From the NCBI GenBank assembly GCA_020444545.1, contig JAHLKT010000002.1:1-64000 (forward strand): a DNA stretch of 64,000 nt, in the 5' to 3' direction. Positions 62,540 to 64,000 of this stretch are shown in pieces. Under the pieces are notes generated by a model. That model made no database searches. It was not told where the DNA came from and worked only from the letters and a program-made list of their open reading frames with translations. Source of the DNA: Desulfarculaceae bacterium (GTDB taxonomy: Bacteria > Desulfobacterota > Desulfarculia > Desulfarculales > Desulfarculaceae). The translations under genes were made by a program, and so were the position numbers. The first letter of the stretch is position 1; every line of letters starts with the position of its first letter.

Positions 62540-62829
62540 TTCGACGTTCCCGGAACGCCGCTGACGTTGTTGCCGGCGATGCTCAAGCCTCGACACGCCT
62601 AGTCAGCGACGCCCAGCCGGCCCCCGGGGCTGTGCCGGATAGATAAAAAGAAAGAAATATGAGCCCGGTCCTCCGCCAGGGGGGCCGGGTTTTGCTTTGG
62701 GGAAGCCCATGAAAAAATTTTGGGCAGGTTGACCCGCTAAATTCTAGTGACCTAAGGTGATTGTCAATTGGCCTCGCCGTTTAACGGCCCTGCCCGCGGT
62801 CCGCCCTTTGGGAATGAGGAGGTAGTCTT
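62540..62829. other. Non-coding gap before the small secreted protein gene
   Basis: 290 bases, A+T-richer than the genes. It has the first copy of the duplicated terminator (62664-62694) and, after it, a leader with an AGGAGGT ribosome site for the gene at 62830. A weak TTGTCA/TTTAAC pair lies near 62760-62785. No other gene is seen. Confidence 0.65.
62664..62694 (+). terminator. Terminator after the heptose operon (copy 1)
   Basis: CCCGGTCCTCC, loop GCCA, GGGGGGCCGGG, then TTTTGC. It is a strong G+C stem with a T run, about 125 bases after the aldolase stop. A nearly identical element is at 63267. Confidence 0.8.
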
Positions 62830-63219
62830 ATGAAAAAGCTGTTTCTCTTGTTAATTTGCGCCGGCTTTTGCTTGGTAGCCGGCCCGGCCCACGCCTATAC
62901 GGTTTACAATCACGCCAGCCATTCCGTGTGCGTGATGACCCACCCGGTGCGCAGCATGGGTCACTGCAAATTTTTCGTGGACCCGCATTCCCACCACAAC
63001 GGGTCGCACGGCTCGGGTCTGGATGGCGCCTATTTCCAATTGTGGACCAACAACGGCAAGGTCATCAGCAGCACCACGGTGGAGGCGGATATCCCCAAAG
63101 GCGGGTTCGCACGGGTATATAACGACCGCGTGGAGGTTTGGAAGCATTGCGACCATTGCAAAAAGAGCAGGGACTTGATCGCTGGTTTTCCTCTTGAGAA
63201 GGGCGATCCTTTTGAATAG
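62830..63219 (+). CDS. Small secreted Cys/His-rich protein, unknown
   Basis: 129 residues. A signal peptide (KKLFLLLICAGFCLVAGPAHA) gives a mature protein of about 107 residues. It carries Cys34 and Cys46, a pair at C107 and C110 (HCDHCKKS), and ten His, several clustered (DPHSHHNGSHG). This suggests metal binding or disulfides in the periplasm or outside. I recognise no family. The ATG follows AGGAGGTAGTCTT. It is flanked by two almost identical terminators and has no partner gene. Confidence 0.75.
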   Translation: MKKLFLLLICAGFCLVAGPAHAYTVYNHASHSVCVMTHPVRSMGHCKFFVDPHSHHNGSHGSGLDGAYFQLWTNNGKVISSTTVEADIPKGGFARVYNDRVEVWKHCDHCKKSRDLIAGFPLEKGDPFE

Positions 63220-63266
63220 GAGGCCTTGAGGCGGCAGCCTGAGCCGGCCAACCCGCCGCAAATTAA

Positions 63267-63297
63267 CCCGGTCCTCCCTGAGGGGGGCCGGGTTTTG
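63267..63297 (+). terminator. Terminator after the small secreted protein gene (copy 2)
   Basis: CCCGGTCCTCC, loop CTGA, GGGGGGCCGGG, then TTTTGC. Only the loop differs from the element at 62664, and the following CTTTGGGG is also shared. It lies 48 bases after the stop. Confidence 0.8.
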
Positions 63298-63630
63298 CTT
63301 TGGGGGCTGAAGTTAAGCGAGAGGGGGGCGCCTACGGGAAAGCAGGTTGGGAAGGGTAAGCGGGGCGGTTCGGTGGCGCGATGGCCGCGCGCTTGGCGGC
63401 GGCGGGAGTATTGTGGCGGGCGGCCCCGCATCCGGTCAGAGCGGGCAGGTAGAGGAGGCTGCGGGATTCTGGGCAGGGCGGTATGTGATGTGAAGGACGG
63501 TGAAGAACCCGACGAGAAGGAGCGCATCCGGTAAGAGTGTCCCGCGCCCGTAACGGGGGTGCCAGACCGGACCGGCGCGAATTTTCTTTCCCTTAACTGC
63601 CTGCTTCTTTTTTTCTTTTATACTGTCGGC

Positions 63631-63661
63631 AATAAAAGGGGCCGCCCAACCGGGCAGCCCC
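63631..63661 (-). terminator. Terminator for the minus-strand flavoprotein gene
   Basis: On the minus strand GGGGCTGCCC, loop GGTT, GGGCGGCCCC is followed by TTTTATT. It lies 27 bases after the stop of the gene at the right edge. Confidence 0.8.
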
Positions 63662-63687
63662 TCTCGCTATTGCAAACTTGGTTTTAC

Positions 63688-63999
63688 TTATTCCTGATTC
63701 AACTTGGCGGCCAGATCGCGGGCTCGCTCCAGGCACTGATCCATGTTCAGGTATTCGAAGGACCCGAAGCGGCCGCAGGTGTGGAGTCCCAGGCCGTCCA
63801 GCCAGTTGTAGACCCGCTCCCGGTTGCTCAGGTAGGCCAGGTCGTAGACCACGTAGGCGTACTTGATCTTCTGCACGTCGCTGGCGGTGACCTCGGCCGG
63901 GGTGATGCCGCAGAGACCGGCCACCTGCTCGGCCACCCGGCCTACCAGCTCGTCCTCGCCGGCGGCCAGGAGCTTGTCGCCCGGCGGCACGGTGATCTC
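63688..63999 (-). CDS. UDP-galactopyranose mutase-like flavoprotein, C-terminal end (partial)
   Basis: The frame is open at the right edge; 103 residues of the C-terminus are visible. The stretch YLSNRERVYNWLDGLGLHTC followed by GRFGSFEYLNMDQCLERA is typical of the end of FAD-dependent amine-oxidase/UDP-galactopyranose mutase-like proteins found in LPS and capsule clusters. The GRFG part contacts FAD, and NMDQ is conserved in this family. A GTG at 63990 is inside the gene and not its start. It suggests another glycan cluster to the right. Confidence 0.65.
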   Translation of the reverse strand, partial: EITVPPGDKLLAAGEDELVGRVAEQVAGLCGITPAEVTASDVQKIKYAYVVYDLAYLSNRERVYNWLDGLGLHTCGRFGSFEYLNMDQCLERARDLAAKLNQE

Positions 64000-64000
64000 G

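Larger units (their letters stand above)
63220..63687. other. Gene-free stretch of about 470 bases
   Basis: It holds terminator copy 2 (63267-63297) and, at the right, a terminator for the minus-strand gene. Between 63300 and 63540 is G-rich sequence with an open frame I do not accept as a gene (no codon signature, Gly/Arg-rich), then a pyrimidine-rich run at about 63583-63620. Nothing else is recognised. Confidence 0.6.

Noticed and set aside
63226-63534. 102-codon + frame after the small secreted gene
   Set aside because: It runs through the terminator at 63267, is Arg/Gly-rich, and lacks a ribosome site and any family likeness.

Overview
The window is GC-rich and densely packed. It reads as the chromosome of an anaerobic Gram-negative bacterium, most likely a high-GC Desulfobacterota (former Deltaproteobacteria, Desulfarculales-like). 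The reasons are LPS inner-core genes (Kdo-type and heptose), a DUF39/NIL-ferredoxin homocysteine system typical of anaerobes, a molybdenum hydroxylase remnant, DUF1786 and DUF362 proteins, and an A-adding type DHH-CBS tRNA nucleotidyltransferase. The assignment is an inference from gene content and composition; no rRNA is present. I see no insertion sequence, prophage or CRISPR array.

Layout. 1-2600 (+): end of a xanthine dehydrogenase-type subunit, DUF2080, DUF89 and Tm-1-like genes. 2840-10738 (-): tRNA-Val, rluB, scpB, scpA, an M50 protease, the tRNA nucleotidyltransferase, a XerC/D recombinase and an aminopeptidase P. 10874-15456 (+): a sigma-54 activator-like protein, proC, a stand-alone AICAR transformylase and an MscS channel. 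15464-16852 (-): phosphofructokinase. 17007-21889 (+): a kdnB-kdnA-kdsB set predicted to make and activate 8-amino-Kdo, then recN. 21964-28588 (-): a lipoprotein, acylphosphatase, a compositionally mosaic ligA, a diguanylate cyclase and DUF1786. 28833-36940 (+): the ribosome/SRP operon ffh-rpsP-khpA-rimM-trmD-rplS-rnhB-yraN, followed by an in-frame RsmI-HPr fusion, ptsI and smpB. 37187-40341 (+): a sulfur module, mnmA, an Rrf2 regulator and the two aspartate-semialdehyde sulfurtransferase subunits, behind a near-consensus promoter. 40415-59535: an envelope-glycan region with four polytopic GT-C-like proteins, two LPG-synthase-TM flippase-like proteins (one fused to a beta-propeller), AsnB, a hexapeptide acyltransferase and DUF362. 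59728-62539 (+): heptose genes hddA-gmhA-gmhB plus a transaldolase-like gene. 62830-63219: a small secreted Cys/His-rich protein between two nearly identical terminators. Right edge: the end of a UDP-galactopyranose mutase-like flavoprotein.

How the parts fit. Two LPS-core sugar routes (Kdo8N and heptose) sit near a large set of glycan transferase and transport proteins, so much of the window serves the outer envelope. The most notable points are the RsmI-HPr fusion directly upstream of EI, the AT-rich block inside ligA, the Kdo8N gene set, the sulfur-transfer operon, and a shared C-terminal beta-sandwich-like module in three giant GT-C proteins. Gene overlaps of the form TTGA occur three times, pointing to translational coupling.
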